A DNA stretch of 15,597 bases from JAJPJX01 sp964568355 (lineage in GTDB: Bacteria; Acidobacteriota; Terriglobia; Bryobacterales; Bryobacteraceae). The stretch lies in the NCBI GenBank assembly GCA_964568355.1, contig CAZMRK010000823.1, positions 1 to 15,597 of the forward strand, written 5' to 3'. Below the pieces are notes generated by a model, which saw only the letters and a list, made by a program, of their open reading frames with translations, did no database searches and had not been told where the DNA came from. The first letter of the stretch is position 1. Each line of letters opens with the position of its first letter. The position numbers and the translations under genes were made by a program. Positions 1 to 8,062 of the stretch are shown here, one piece after another.

Positions 1-1
1 C

Positions 2-1063
2 CAGGTGCGCCTGCTCGCATCCGGCCCGGCCGAGTTCCGGTTGGAGGTGGAGGATACCGGTATCGGCATCCATTCCGAGGATCTTCCCCGGCTCTTCCAG
101 GATTTTCAACAACTGCCGGCGGGCGGGCGTCAGGATCAGGGCAGCGGTCTCGGGCTGGCGCTTACCAAGCGCATCGTCGAAGCTCAGGGCGGCCGCGTCG
201 AGGTGCACAGCCAGTTCGGGCAGGGCAGCACCTTCGTCGCCATTCTGCCGCGTGTCTTGAACCTGTCCCCGGCCAAGGCCGCCCTTCCCGTACTCCCCGC
301 CGCCGCTGAATCGCGTTCGTCCCGCATCCTGGTGATCGACGACGAGCGCGATGCCGGCCGCCTCGCGGAAATGCTGGTTTCAGCCGGCTATCAGGTCCAG
401 ACTGCGTACACCGCGGCCGACGCCCTGGCCAAGTGCCAGAGCCAGATCTTCGAGGCGATCACGTTGGATCTGCGCTTGCCCGATTGTAGCGGCTGGGAGT
501 TGCTGCGGGCCATCCGCGCCACCGGCCTGAATGGCGCGACACCGGTGATCGTGGTCTCCCTGGTCGCCGAGAAAGAAGCGGCGGCCGCCTTTCAGATCAA
601 TAATTTCCTGACTAAGCCCGTGGAGGCCTCCGACCTGGTCAACGCCCTGGAGCGGGCCGGTGCTCCTCCCTATGGCAGCAAGGCCGTGCTGGTCGTCGAC
701 GACGACCCCAATACGCTCAAACTGATGCAGGCGACCCTGAACGGCTTCGGCTATCATCCCCTCTGCGCCTCGAACGGTCACGACGGCTTGAAACTTGCCG
801 GCTCCGAATACCCCGCTGCCATCATCCTGGATCTCATGATGCCGGTAATGAACGGATTTCAGTTTCTGGAACAATTCCGCCACAATCCTTCGGCTACGCG
901 CACCCCGGTCATCGTCTGGACCAACAAAGACCTGACCCTCGAGGAATATGCGCAATTGGAGGGTCTGGCGCAAAATGTTGTGCTAAAGCACAACTCCAAC
1001 CCTGCCTCCATCCTCGAACAGCTCGCCCAGTTGCTTCCGCAGCCCTTGCAAACCGGCTCCTGA
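2..1063 (+). CDS. Hybrid sensor histidine kinase, C-terminal part (HATPase + two receiver domains)
   Basis: The 5' end lies outside the window; the frame is open from base 2, so the GTG at base 5 is not taken as a start. Residues are counted from that GTG. The ATP-binding domain shows the G1 box DTGIGI (17-22) and the G2 box GSGLGLAL (46-53); the upstream His-containing dimerisation domain is not in view. Two receiver domains follow. The first has acidic residues D112/D113, phosphoacceptor D155 and K204. The second has D232/D233, phosphoacceptor D276, T306 and K328. By family knowledge this is a cytoplasmic or membrane-anchored kinase that passes phosphate to its own receivers and to partners. 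No output domain follows the second receiver. The stand-alone receiver at 1160-1555 is the obvious local partner. The input signal cannot be told from what is visible. Confidence 0.93.
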   Translation, partial: QVRLLASGPAEFRLEVEDTGIGIHSEDLPRLFQDFQQLPAGGRQDQGSGLGLALTKRIVEAQGGRVEVHSQFGQGSTFVAILPRVLNLSPAKAALPVLPAAAESRSSRILVIDDERDAGRLAEMLVSAGYQVQTAYTAADALAKCQSQIFEAITLDLRLPDCSGWELLRAIRATGLNGATPVIVVSLVAEKEAAAAFQINNFLTKPVEASDLVNALERAGAPPYGSKAVLVVDDDPNTLKLMQATLNGFGYHPLCASNGHDGLKLAGSEYPAAIILDLMMPVMNGFQFLEQFRHNPSATRTPVIVWTNKDLTLEEYAQLEGLAQNVVLKHNSNPASILEQLAQLLPQPLQTGS

Positions 1064-1159
1064 TTTGGGCCTGAATTTGCGGCATTTTTCACTCTTGTGC
1101 GATAGTATATATGCGGTATTTTTGCTATGTTTTCCATCACTTAGTCGCGCTGCTGCATT

Positions 1160-1555
1160 ATGCCTGCCGAGCCGATCCTGATCATCGACGACACACCCGT
1201 GAATCTGAAATTGACCCGTTTCGTACTGGTCAATGAAGGTTACCAGGTCCAGGTTGCCAAAGATGCCGAAGAGGCGATCGAGATCCTGAAAGACTTCCGT
1301 CCCAGGCTGATTCTGGTCGATATCCAACTCCCTGGAATGGACGGCCTGGAATTTACCCGCCGCCTGAAAAACGACCCGCAAATGAACGGTATCGTGGTGG
1401 TCGCTCTGACCGCCTATGCCATGAAAGGCGACGAAGAACGGGCCCGCGCCGCCGGCTGCGACGGCTACATCACCAAGCCCATCGATACCCGCACGCTCCC
1501 GGTCCAGGTCAAAGAATACCTCACCCGGAACCAGCATTCGGGCTATCGAAATTGA
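1160..1555 (+). CDS. Single-domain response regulator (CheY/DivK-like receiver)
   Basis: A 131-residue protein that is a receiver domain and nothing else: acidic pair D10/D11, phosphoacceptor D54 within LVDIQLPGMDG, T84 and K106 in ITKPID. The TAYAMKGDEERAR stretch is typical of receivers that work with hybrid kinases. It has no DNA-binding or enzymatic output domain, so it probably acts by protein-protein contact or as a phosphate shuttle. It lies 96 nt after the hybrid kinase on the same strand and most likely serves the same phosphorelay (inference). The ATG at 1160 begins exactly at the fold's first strand; no good Shine-Dalgarno sequence precedes it. Confidence 0.93.
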   Translation: MPAEPILIIDDTPVNLKLTRFVLVNEGYQVQVAKDAEEAIEILKDFRPRLILVDIQLPGMDGLEFTRRLKNDPQMNGIVVVALTAYAMKGDEERARAAGCDGYITKPIDTRTLPVQVKEYLTRNQHSGYRN

Positions 1556-1559
1556 TTGC

Positions 1560-1565
1560 TACAAT
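1560..1565 (+). promoter_or_regulatory. Candidate -10 box for hicB-hicA
   Basis: TACAAT lies just after the stop of the receiver gene, 18 nt before the preferred hicB ATG, with an AAGG ribosome binding site in between (1573-1576). The region 17 nt upstream (TTCGGG) is a poor -35 element, so the call rests on the -10 match and its position. Confidence 0.35.
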
Positions 1566-1583
1566 ACGGGATAAGGATTGTCC

Positions 1584-1799
1584 ATGCCACGCCAGTTCGA
1601 CGTCGTCATCGAACGGGACGAAGAAGGCTACTATATCGCTTCCGTCCCACAGCTTCCCGGCTGCCATACCCAGGCGAAGTCGCTCGATGAGGTGATCGAG
1701 CGTATCCGAGAGGCCGTCGGGTTGTGCCTGGATGTGGCGGGAGCGCCCGAACAAAACCTGGAATTCGTGGGCATCCAACGCATCACCATTGCGGCATGA
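1584..1799 (+). CDS. hicB: HicB-like antitoxin
   Basis: A 71-residue protein with the compact HicB fold: an N-terminal strand (FDVVIERDEEGYYIASVP), the hallmark LPGC turn, then a helix with the DEVIERIREAV pattern. HicB proteins neutralise the HicA mRNA interferase and often repress their own operon; this short form has no evident extra DNA-binding domain. The ATG at 1584 is preferred over the in-frame TTG at 1578 because AAGG (1573-1576) is 7 nt upstream of it. Its stop overlaps the start of hicA (ATGA), the usual coupled arrangement. It follows the receiver gene by 28 nt, so read-through from there is possible. Confidence 0.85.
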   Translation: MPRQFDVVIERDEEGYYIASVPQLPGCHTQAKSLDEVIERIREAVGLCLDVAGAPEQNLEFVGIQRITIAA

Positions 1800-2021
1800 G
1801 CCGGACTCCGCGTCTCACGGGATCGGATCTGGTTGCGGCTTTGGGCAAGGCTGGTTTTTCTGTGATTCGAATCAGAAGGGAGCCACCGGTTCCTCCGTCA
1901 CGACGATGGGCGAGCCACGGTGGTGCCCACGCATTCTGGTGAGATTATTGGGCCTGGACTGTTGCACAAAGTTCTTCGGGACTGCCACCTGAAAATCGAA
2001 GACCTACAGAAACTGCTGTGA
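1796..2021 (+). pseudogene. hicA: hicA mRNA interferase toxin, +1 frameshifted
   Basis: The ATG overlaps the hicB stop. The first frame reads MSRTPRLTGSDLVAALGKAG and on through VIRIR, a typical HicA start, then goes wrong and stops at 1940-1942. One base later, the +1 frame continues the family exactly: GSHRFLRHDDGRATVVPTHS, then a GPGLLHKVLRD-like helix, ending at 2019-2021. GSH carries the catalytic His of this dsRBD-like RNase family. The span is 226 nt, i.e. 75 codons plus one base, so a single extra base in the AGAAGGG tract at 1874-1880 explains the break. Repair would give a normal-length HicA of about 74 residues. Alternatives are a sequencing error in the short A/G run or ribosomal frameshifting; the tract is not an established frameshift signal. 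Confidence 0.85.
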
Positions 2022-2101
2022 TCGGAGACGTCAGGAGTGCCGGCAGTGGTGACTCCGCGTTTTGCGTGCCCAAGTGCGCTCCTTCCCGAAAGCCGGGTAC
2101 A

Positions 2102-2287
2102 ATGGATGCCCATATGGGAGCTCATGCGGAAACGCCGATCAAAGCTTATCTTTGCGAGTGCGGCAAGAAGTGGACGTTGAATTCGAAAGCCTTCAAAAGC
2201 AACAGGTTCGTCTGCAACTGCGGACGTACCATCCTGATGCGCCACGGGATGGTCTTCAGCATCGGAAAACAGGGCACGCGGGGCTGA
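2102..2287 (+). CDS. Small four-cysteine (zinc-ribbon-like) protein of unknown function
   Basis: About 61 residues with two C-x-C-G knuckles (YLCECGKKW and FVCNCGRT) separated by 17 basic, polar residues. This spacing suits one structural zinc ion and is seen in small zinc-ribbon proteins. The family is not recognised and no enzymatic motif is visible. Two in-frame ATGs are possible, at 2102 and 2114; a TACAAT at 2098-2103 could be a -10 box, which would favour 2114 with an almost leaderless mRNA. The frame stays open upstream to 2018, but that extension overlaps the hicA end and lacks family-like character. Its end is only 9 nt from the convergent nitrilase stop. Confidence 0.6.
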   Translation: MDAHMGAHAETPIKAYLCECGKKWTLNSKAFKSNRFVCNCGRTILMRHGMVFSIGKQGTRG

Positions 2288-2296
2288 CCGGCGGTT

Positions 2297-3244
2297 TCAG
2301 GGGAGTTCCTGTCCGGGTCCCTCGAACCTCGCCGGCGGCGCCGGACGCTCGTTTACCCGCAGATCGAAAACGTCCGGCCGGGCATAGTGCCCCGCCACGT
2401 CCAGATCGAATTTCCCTTCAACAATCTCCCCGGGATCGAGCTCCGCATAGAGGATTTGCTCGCTTCCATAATGTGGGCCGGCCAGCAGGCAGCCGGACGG
2501 GCTGACCACCACGCTCCCACCCCGGATCAGGACCGTCTCCGGATCAGGGACCTGAAGGCATTCGTAATCAGCGGGATATCCCCGCCGCTCGATGTACTGG
2601 CAGGCCGAAAGCACGAAGCAGCGGCCCTCCATCGCAATGTGCCGCATCGTCGGGATCCAGGTGTCGCGGTCGTCCACCGTGGGCGCGCAATAGATCTGAA
2701 TGCCCTTGGCATACATCGCCATGCGCAGCAGCGGCATGTAATTCTCCCAGCAGATCACCGCGCCAATCCGTCCCAGCGGTGTTTCCACCACCGGCAGCGT
2801 CGAGCCGTCGCCCATTCCCCAGATCAGCCGCTCCATCGCCGTCGGCATGAGCTTCCGGTGCTTGCCCAGCAGAACCCCTTCGGGGCCGAACAGCAGCGCC
2901 GTGCAATAGAGCGTGCCCATCTCGCGCTCGATCACGCCCATCACCAGGTGGACCTGGTTTTCGCGCGCTGCCGCTCCCAGCGCGGCCGCCGCCGGTCCCG
3001 GCACGTCCACGGCGCTTTCGAAGTACCGGCGGAACGCGCGGCGCCCCCCGGGCGACCGCATGCCTACCCGCGCGCCGAAATCGGCCCCTTTTGGATAGCC
3101 GGAGACGAAAGCCTCCGGAAAGACCACCAGTTGCGCCCCGCCGCGCGCGGCCTCCGCCGTCAGCGCCGCCGCTTTCTCCAGGGTCCGCTCCCGGTCAAAG
3201 GCCACGGGCCCGGCCTGCACCACCGCCACACGGAAAGAAGACAT
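2297..3244 (-). CDS. Nitrilase (carbon-nitrogen hydrolase superfamily)
   Basis: A 315-residue protein of normal nitrilase length. The catalytic triad is visible: Glu44 in VFPEAF, Lys131 in HRKLMPT and Cys165 in ICWENYMPLLR; a further conserved Glu138 lies in AMERLIWGMGDGS. The HRKLMPT...ERL.WG.GDGS and CWEN signatures fit true nitrilases (EC 3.5.5.1, R-CN to carboxylate plus ammonia) better than amidases or beta-ureidopropionases. It has no signal peptide, so it is cytoplasmic. The ATG at 3244 is chosen because the family begins with FRVAVVQA; an in-frame GTG at 3298 would add 18 residues of no family character. It is divergent from the exported protein at 3322, with about 77 nt between starts. 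The substrate (aliphatic or arylaceto-) cannot be told from sequence alone. Confidence 0.9.
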   Translation of the reverse strand: MSSFRVAVVQAGPVAFDRERTLEKAAALTAEAARGGAQLVVFPEAFVSGYPKGADFGARVGMRSPGGRRAFRRYFESAVDVPGPAAAALGAAARENQVHLVMGVIEREMGTLYCTALLFGPEGVLLGKHRKLMPTAMERLIWGMGDGSTLPVVETPLGRIGAVICWENYMPLLRMAMYAKGIQIYCAPTVDDRDTWIPTMRHIAMEGRCFVLSACQYIERRGYPADYECLQVPDPETVLIRGGSVVVSPSGCLLAGPHYGSEQILYAELDPGEIVEGKFDLDVAGHYARPDVFDLRVNERPAPPARFEGPGQELP

Positions 3245-3321
3245 CTCCACCCCAGGATATGCCAGGCGGGCCTCTGCGGGGCTCAGCCCTGGGGCCACGC
3301 ACCTCGGTTACACTCAGGACG

Positions 3322-4353
3322 ATGCGCTTTGTTTGGTTCCTATTGACCGCTGCTACACTCGCCGCCCAGCCCTATAATCCCAGCACGCTTCGCATCACCT
3401 GGGGCAACGAGATCTATCGCTCCGGCGGCGGCCGCTCCGCGGGTCAGAACTGGTCTGTCACCTGGGGCGATGACGATGAGCTGTATGCCGCCTACAGTGA
3501 AGGGGAGGGCTTTGCTGCCGGCAGGCGGAATCTCTCCCTCGGATTTGCCAAAATCACCGGCGACCCTCCACGCCATCATGCCGAAGACATCCCCTCCGAT
3601 GCCGATACCCCCGCCGGCGAACAGCAGATCCGCCCGACCGGCATCCTGATGACCGGCAGCACGCTCTATCTGTTCGTGCGCAACTATGCGGCCGGCGGAG
3701 ACCGGCGCCACGTCCGCCTGGGCTGGTCGCATGATCATGCCCGCCATTGGACCTGGGCCGACTGGCACTTCAGCCGGACCTTCGGCTGCCCCGAATTCGT
3801 CCAATACGGCCGAAACAACGCCGGCGCCCGCGACCGCTACGTTTACATCATCTCGCAGGACAACGACGACGCCCGGGACTACGACACCCATGCCGTCCTG
3901 GCTCGCGTCCCGCGCGAGCGGCTCTCGGACCGCGGCGCCTATGAGTTCTTCCGCGGGCTCGACCCCAACGGCGACCCCTTGTGGTCGCGCGACATCGAGC
4001 AGCGGCGCCCGGTCTTCAGCGATCCGCTCGGCGTTCAGCACGTCGCCGTCAGCTACAATCCCCGCCTGCGGCGCTATTTGCTGACCTCCAAACATCGCGT
4101 CAGCTCCTCCGAGGGCGGCTCCGGCTCGCAAAACGCCAGCCTGGGCGTCTTCGATGCCCCGGAACCCTGGGGGCCGTGGACCACGGTCTATTACGACGAC
4201 CACTGGTTTCGGAATCACTACACCTATCACCACACCATCCCCACCAAGTGGATCGATGAGGACGGCAAGTCCATGTGGATGGTGTTTTCCGGACCCGGGG
4301 GAGGGAACAATACCTTCTGCCTGCGCCGGGCTACGCTCGAACCCGTGCGTTGA
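3322..4353 (+). CDS. Secreted beta-propeller-like protein (DUF4185-type)
   Basis: A 343-residue protein that starts with a Sec signal peptide (MRFVWFLLTAATLAAQP, cleavage near the AQ-P). The mature part has repeated W/Y-rich strands such as WSVTWGDDDELYAAYSEGEG, LGWSHDHARHW and MWMVFSGPGG, as expected of a five-bladed glycosidase-like propeller; the pattern resembles DUF4185 proteins (recognition by eye, not a search). It probably works outside the cytoplasm on carbohydrate, but no catalytic residues can be assigned. The ATG at 3322 is chosen for the signal peptide; the frame is open upstream to 3091 only because it runs over the nitrilase gene. A weak AGGA is close to the ATG, and TACACT at 3309-3314 may be the -10 box. 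Confidence 0.75.
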   Translation: MRFVWFLLTAATLAAQPYNPSTLRITWGNEIYRSGGGRSAGQNWSVTWGDDDELYAAYSEGEGFAAGRRNLSLGFAKITGDPPRHHAEDIPSDADTPAGEQQIRPTGILMTGSTLYLFVRNYAAGGDRRHVRLGWSHDHARHWTWADWHFSRTFGCPEFVQYGRNNAGARDRYVYIISQDNDDARDYDTHAVLARVPRERLSDRGAYEFFRGLDPNGDPLWSRDIEQRRPVFSDPLGVQHVAVSYNPRLRRYLLTSKHRVSSSEGGSGSQNASLGVFDAPEPWGPWTTVYYDDHWFRNHYTYHHTIPTKWIDEDGKSMWMVFSGPGGGNNTFCLRRATLEPVR

Positions 4354-4356
4354 CGG

Positions 4357-4362
4357 TATAAT
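4357..4362 (+). promoter_or_regulatory. Consensus -10 box upstream of the small gene at 4394
   Basis: A perfect TATAAT sits 3 nt after the stop of the preceding gene. Transcription would start near 4369 and leave a short leader containing GAGG (4382-4385). No TTGACA-like -35 lies at the usual distance. It suggests that the small gene has its own promoter. Confidence 0.45.
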
Positions 4363-4393
4363 ACTTCCGGTCGCTTGTGCCGAGGTGATGCCG

Positions 4394-4618
4394 ATGATGC
4401 CAGCAGACCGGGCGGAAATCGTCTGGAACGAAGAGAACGGAAAAAAGCGAGGGTGGCTGATCCGTTTGTGGATCGGCGAAGAGGTGATCAAGTACCGGCC
4501 TCAGGATCCGGCTCCGGGCCGCGAGGCTGATGACGAGGCGTTGCGATCCGCGGCCGTAGCCGCCGCGCGTTTCGACAACTACGAGCTAAACCCCGCCACC
4601 GTGGCGATTAAGCGTTAA
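4394..4618 (+). CDS. Hypothetical small protein
   Basis: About 74 residues, not recognised. The N-terminal half is strand-like and aromatic (EIVWNEENGKKRGWLIRLW), the middle is acidic, and the C-terminal half has an alanine-rich helix (AAVAAARFDNYE). It has no signal peptide, no membrane segment and no cysteines. GAGG at 4382-4385 gives 8 nt spacing to the ATG at 4394; the in-frame ATGs at 4388 and 4397 are also possible. A perfect TATAAT precedes it. It converges on the gene at 4636-4956 with 17 nt between stops. A conserved small housekeeping or orphan protein is likely, but no function can be assigned. Confidence 0.55.
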   Translation: MMPADRAEIVWNEENGKKRGWLIRLWIGEEVIKYRPQDPAPGREADDEALRSAAVAAARFDNYELNPATVAIKR

Positions 4619-4621
4619 GTT

Positions 4622-4635
4622 CCGGCGGATGCCGG
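4622..4635. terminator. Hairpin between two convergent stop codons
   Basis: CCGGC-GGAT-GCCGG forms a perfect 5-bp stem with a 4-nt loop and fills almost the whole 17-nt gap between the convergent stops at 4618 and 4636. It could act on both strands. No T-run follows on either strand, so it is at best a weak intrinsic terminator or an end-protecting hairpin. Confidence 0.4.
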
Positions 4636-4956
4636 TCAGGCCACGAAATCCGAACGCCGCTGCCGGGTCAGCATGGTGAGCGCGGCACGCATCAGCGTGG
4701 CGTTCATGATGCCCCGTATTTTTTCGGCGGAGGCTACCCGCGATGCCACCGTGTGATATGTTTGCCAGGCATTCAGGAGTGCCTCGGTGGCTAACTGGCT
4801 GCTACCGGAGCGATGATACTCGCGCAGCCGCGGCAACTGGGTCGTGAGCGCATCTTTACACAACGCTCCCGCTTCCGGATGGACGCTGGTAGATGCTTCG
4901 ATCTCCCGGAATTTTTGCTCCAAATGATCGATCTGTACTTCCAAAAGCGGGTCCAT
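4636..4956 (-). CDS. Hypothetical helical protein
   Basis: A 106-residue, largely helical, soluble protein of unknown family. The N-terminal 25 residues (MDPLLEVQIDHLEQKFREIE) look like an amphipathic or coiled-coil helix; the rest alternates helices with one cysteine. No signal peptide, membrane segment or catalytic motif is visible. The ATG at 4956 is preferred over the adjacent TTG at 4959 because GGAG (4967-4964 on the minus strand) is 7 nt from it. Its leader is unusual: a hairpin would pair with that GGAG, and two long T-runs (minus strand) and a pair of inverted repeats lie further up. About 300 nt upstream contain no other gene, so that region is likely its control region. Confidence 0.65.
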   Translation of the reverse strand: MDPLLEVQIDHLEQKFREIEASTSVHPEAGALCKDALTTQLPRLREYHRSGSSQLATEALLNAWQTYHTVASRVASAEKIRGIMNATLMRAALTMLTRQRRSDFVA

Positions 4957-4963
4957 CAAATTA

Positions 4964-4985
4964 CTCCGGGTATGTTCAACCCGAA
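4964..4985 (-). promoter_or_regulatory. Hairpin that would mask the ribosome binding site
   Basis: On the minus-strand RNA, UUCGGGU (4985-4979), a 7-nt loop, and ACCCGGA (4971-4965) form a 7-bp stem with one G-U wobble. The 3' arm contains GGA of the GGAG Shine-Dalgarno (4967-4964) for the gene starting at 4956. This geometry is that of a translational switch such as a thermometer or protein-binding site; function is inferred only from pairing. Confidence 0.45.
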
Positions 4986-5091
4986 CTCTTTTTCGTAAAA
5001 AAAAACAACCAAAAAAACTAACCCGCTCGTTACAGCGTTGCCTTTAATTCTACCGCATATCCGAAAGCTGCGTGGGTGATTACCCAATTAT

Positions 5092-5104
5092 CGGGAAATT
5101 CCCG
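5092..5104. repeat. Perfect inverted repeat, candidate operator
   Basis: CGGGAA-A-TTCCCG, 6-bp arms around a single base. It lies 7 nt after a second dyad, GGGT-GATT-ACCC (5074-5085), and directly before a plus-strand TAGAAT. This looks like a dimeric regulator site; the regulator is unknown. Confidence 0.4.
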
Positions 5105-5257
5105 TAGAATCTCCCGATTGTAGTGGGGGCTGGTGAAAAAATCAACAGCGTTATGGGATACAAAATGAGAACGAATGGAAGAAATCCTGTGGGGCGGACC
5201 TCTGGGACCGCAGCCGGCGCCCTCGTCGGCCCAGGTGGGAAGCCGAATCAGCGGTCT

Positions 5258-6853
<1,596 letters not shown>

Positions 6854-6856
6854 GGT

Positions 6857-7672
6857 TTACTCCGCCGGCTTCTTGCCGGGTGAAACGGTCCGGACGCTTT
6901 GCCGGCTCAAATAGGCGAGCAGGTTATCGATCTCCTGCTTCGTCAGGCGCTGCTTGTAATCCTTGGGCATGGGCGAGGTCTTGGCCACGGTCAATTCGCT
7001 CACGTCGGCCATGGAAATCAGGTGAATATTCCCGGCTTTGTCCTGCACCTGGAGGGAATAGTTGGTGTGGTTCCGCGCGACGCCCCGGATGCGCTGTCCG
7101 CTCTTGAGCAGCACGTCCGCGCTGCGGTACCCCGGTGCGCCGTTGGCATCGGGATCGAGGATGGCCTGCCGCAATTGTGGCAACGCGCGTGTGCCGCCGA
7201 TATTGCTGAGATCCGGCCCCAGTGCGCCGCCCTTGCCCAGAATCCGGTGGCACCCGCCGCAGCCGGCCTTGCCCCAGAACAGGGCCTCCCCGGCTTGCGC
7301 ATCGCCGGAAGCCAGCGGCGTCTCGATCGCCGGCGAAGTCAGAGCGCGCACAAAGGCCACCACCTGCCAGGCCTGATCTTCCGGAAGGTTGGCGGCCGGC
7401 ATATTGCCGCCGATACCCTTCTGAATGGCGTGGTAAATCGTCTTGTCGTCCAAAGGATGCCAGTAGACGCTTTGCAGCAGGTTGGGACCGCGTCCGCCCT
7501 GGCCTTCCGGCCCATGACAGGCGGCGCAGCCGGTCGAAAAGATCTTGCGCCCGGCTTCAATCGCTTTGGGATCGCCGATAAAGGGATGCTTCGATTCCTC
7601 CCCGGTTTTTTCGTGTTGCCCCCACAGCAGCAGCGGAGCAAACAAGAGCAGCGAGACGCGAAGTTTGCGCAT
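6857..7672 (-). CDS. Secreted diheme cytochrome c, electron acceptor of the PQQ dehydrogenase
   Basis: A 271-residue protein with a signal peptide (MRKLRVSLLLFAPLLLWGQ). The first heme domain has CAACH (49-53) and a likely axial Met91 (GGNMPAA). The second has CGGCH (138-142), then GPDLSNIGG, a strand-rich insert and SPMP (Met235). That order matches the Pirellula/Verrucomicrobium-type heme-binding domain (TIGR02603-like), which is common in Planctomycetes, Verrucomicrobia and Acidobacteria. It is the first gene of the operon; its TAA is 3 nt before the dehydrogenase ATG, so translation is probably coupled. The frame extends upstream to 7744, but the ATG at 7672 is chosen because it starts the signal peptide. 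Its Shine-Dalgarno sequence is weak. An extended -10 lies about 40 nt upstream. Confidence 0.9.
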   Translation of the reverse strand: MRKLRVSLLLFAPLLLWGQHEKTGEESKHPFIGDPKAIEAGRKIFSTGCAACHGPEGQGGRGPNLLQSVYWHPLDDKTIYHAIQKGIGGNMPAANLPEDQAWQVVAFVRALTSPAIETPLASGDAQAGEALFWGKAGCGGCHRILGKGGALGPDLSNIGGTRALPQLRQAILDPDANGAPGYRSADVLLKSGQRIRGVARNHTNYSLQVQDKAGNIHLISMADVSELTVAKTSPMPKDYKQRLTKQEIDNLLAYLSRQSVRTVSPGKKPAE

Positions 7673-7707
7673 GGTCGGAATACAGACGATGTCCACGGAA
7701 TTTCCAC

Positions 7708-7716
7708 ATAATACCA
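7708..7716 (-). promoter_or_regulatory. Extended -10 promoter for the cytochrome/PQQ operon
   Basis: On the minus strand TGG-TATTAT gives a TGn extended -10. A transcript would start near 7701, about 29 nt before the cytochrome ATG. The -35 position is poor, as is usual for extended -10 promoters. Confidence 0.4.
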
Positions 7717-7804
7717 AGGATCGGCTGATCGGTGCTCTGGACATGGGTACCGCGCGTCGACACCCGATCTACTTGCCACTGCAGTTGGCCCACGGCCGGA
7801 TGGA

Positions 7805-8062
7805 TTACCGCAGCGGCAGATAAATGATGCCGGCCGTCCAGTCGGCTTCCACGGCGCACTCATCGAGCAACAGCAGGTCTTCGATCACAGCACTCGCTGG
7901 CAGCGAATCCGGCACAAGAACGATCAGTGCGCACCGAGATGCGAGCCGCATCTGTTCGCGCATGGCCGGGATCATTGTCGAAAGGTAATCGAGGGTAGGA
8001 ACACGTCGCAGGACACCCCGAATGATCGCGCTGCGGAAGTTCTCGTCGGCGAGCCACTTCAC
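7805..8062 (-). CDS. DUF5615 PIN-like toxin with a central deletion
   Basis: An 85-residue protein. The N-terminus MKWLADENFRSAIIRGVLRR (start GTG) is the standard start of DUF5615 PIN-like proteins with its D-E-N motif. The C-terminus (SLPASAVIEDLLLL...YLPLR) is the standard end. Family members known to me are about 115-120 residues; here LDY (24-26) jumps directly to LSTM, so about 30-35 residues are missing. The lost segment is the one that normally carries the QDxG and ILLTHD-type core. The joint is in frame near base 7985. The GTG overlaps the stop of the DUF433 gene (GTGA), so they are coupled. It is probably an inactive toxin; whether it is still made is unknown. Confidence 0.75.
   Translation of the reverse strand: MKWLADENFRSAIIRGVLRRVPTLDYLSTMIPAMREQMRLASRCALIVLVPDSLPASAVIEDLLLLDECAVEADWTAGIIYLPLR

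Larger units (their letters stand above)
4957..5257. other. Gene-free 300-nt region with homopolymers and inverted repeats
   Basis: No convincing gene was found here. It holds an A9 run (4997-5005) and an A7 run (5011-5017), read as T-runs by the gene at 4636-4956. It also holds the inverted repeats GGGT-GATT-ACCC (5074-5085) and CGGGAA-A-TTCCCG (5092-5104), a minus-strand TAGAAT (5052-5047), a plus-strand TAGAAT (5105-5110), and a nested hairpin (5206-5256) followed by a T-rich stretch. A short plus-strand frame from 5123 runs into the 3' end of the PQQ gene and is not supported. Confidence 0.6.

Noticed and set aside
3340..4491. A 383-residue open frame on the minus strand opposite the propeller-like gene.
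   Set aside because: It runs antisense to a gene with a signal peptide and a coherent fold; its own product is low in recognisable structure and is typical of frame shadows in GC-rich DNA.
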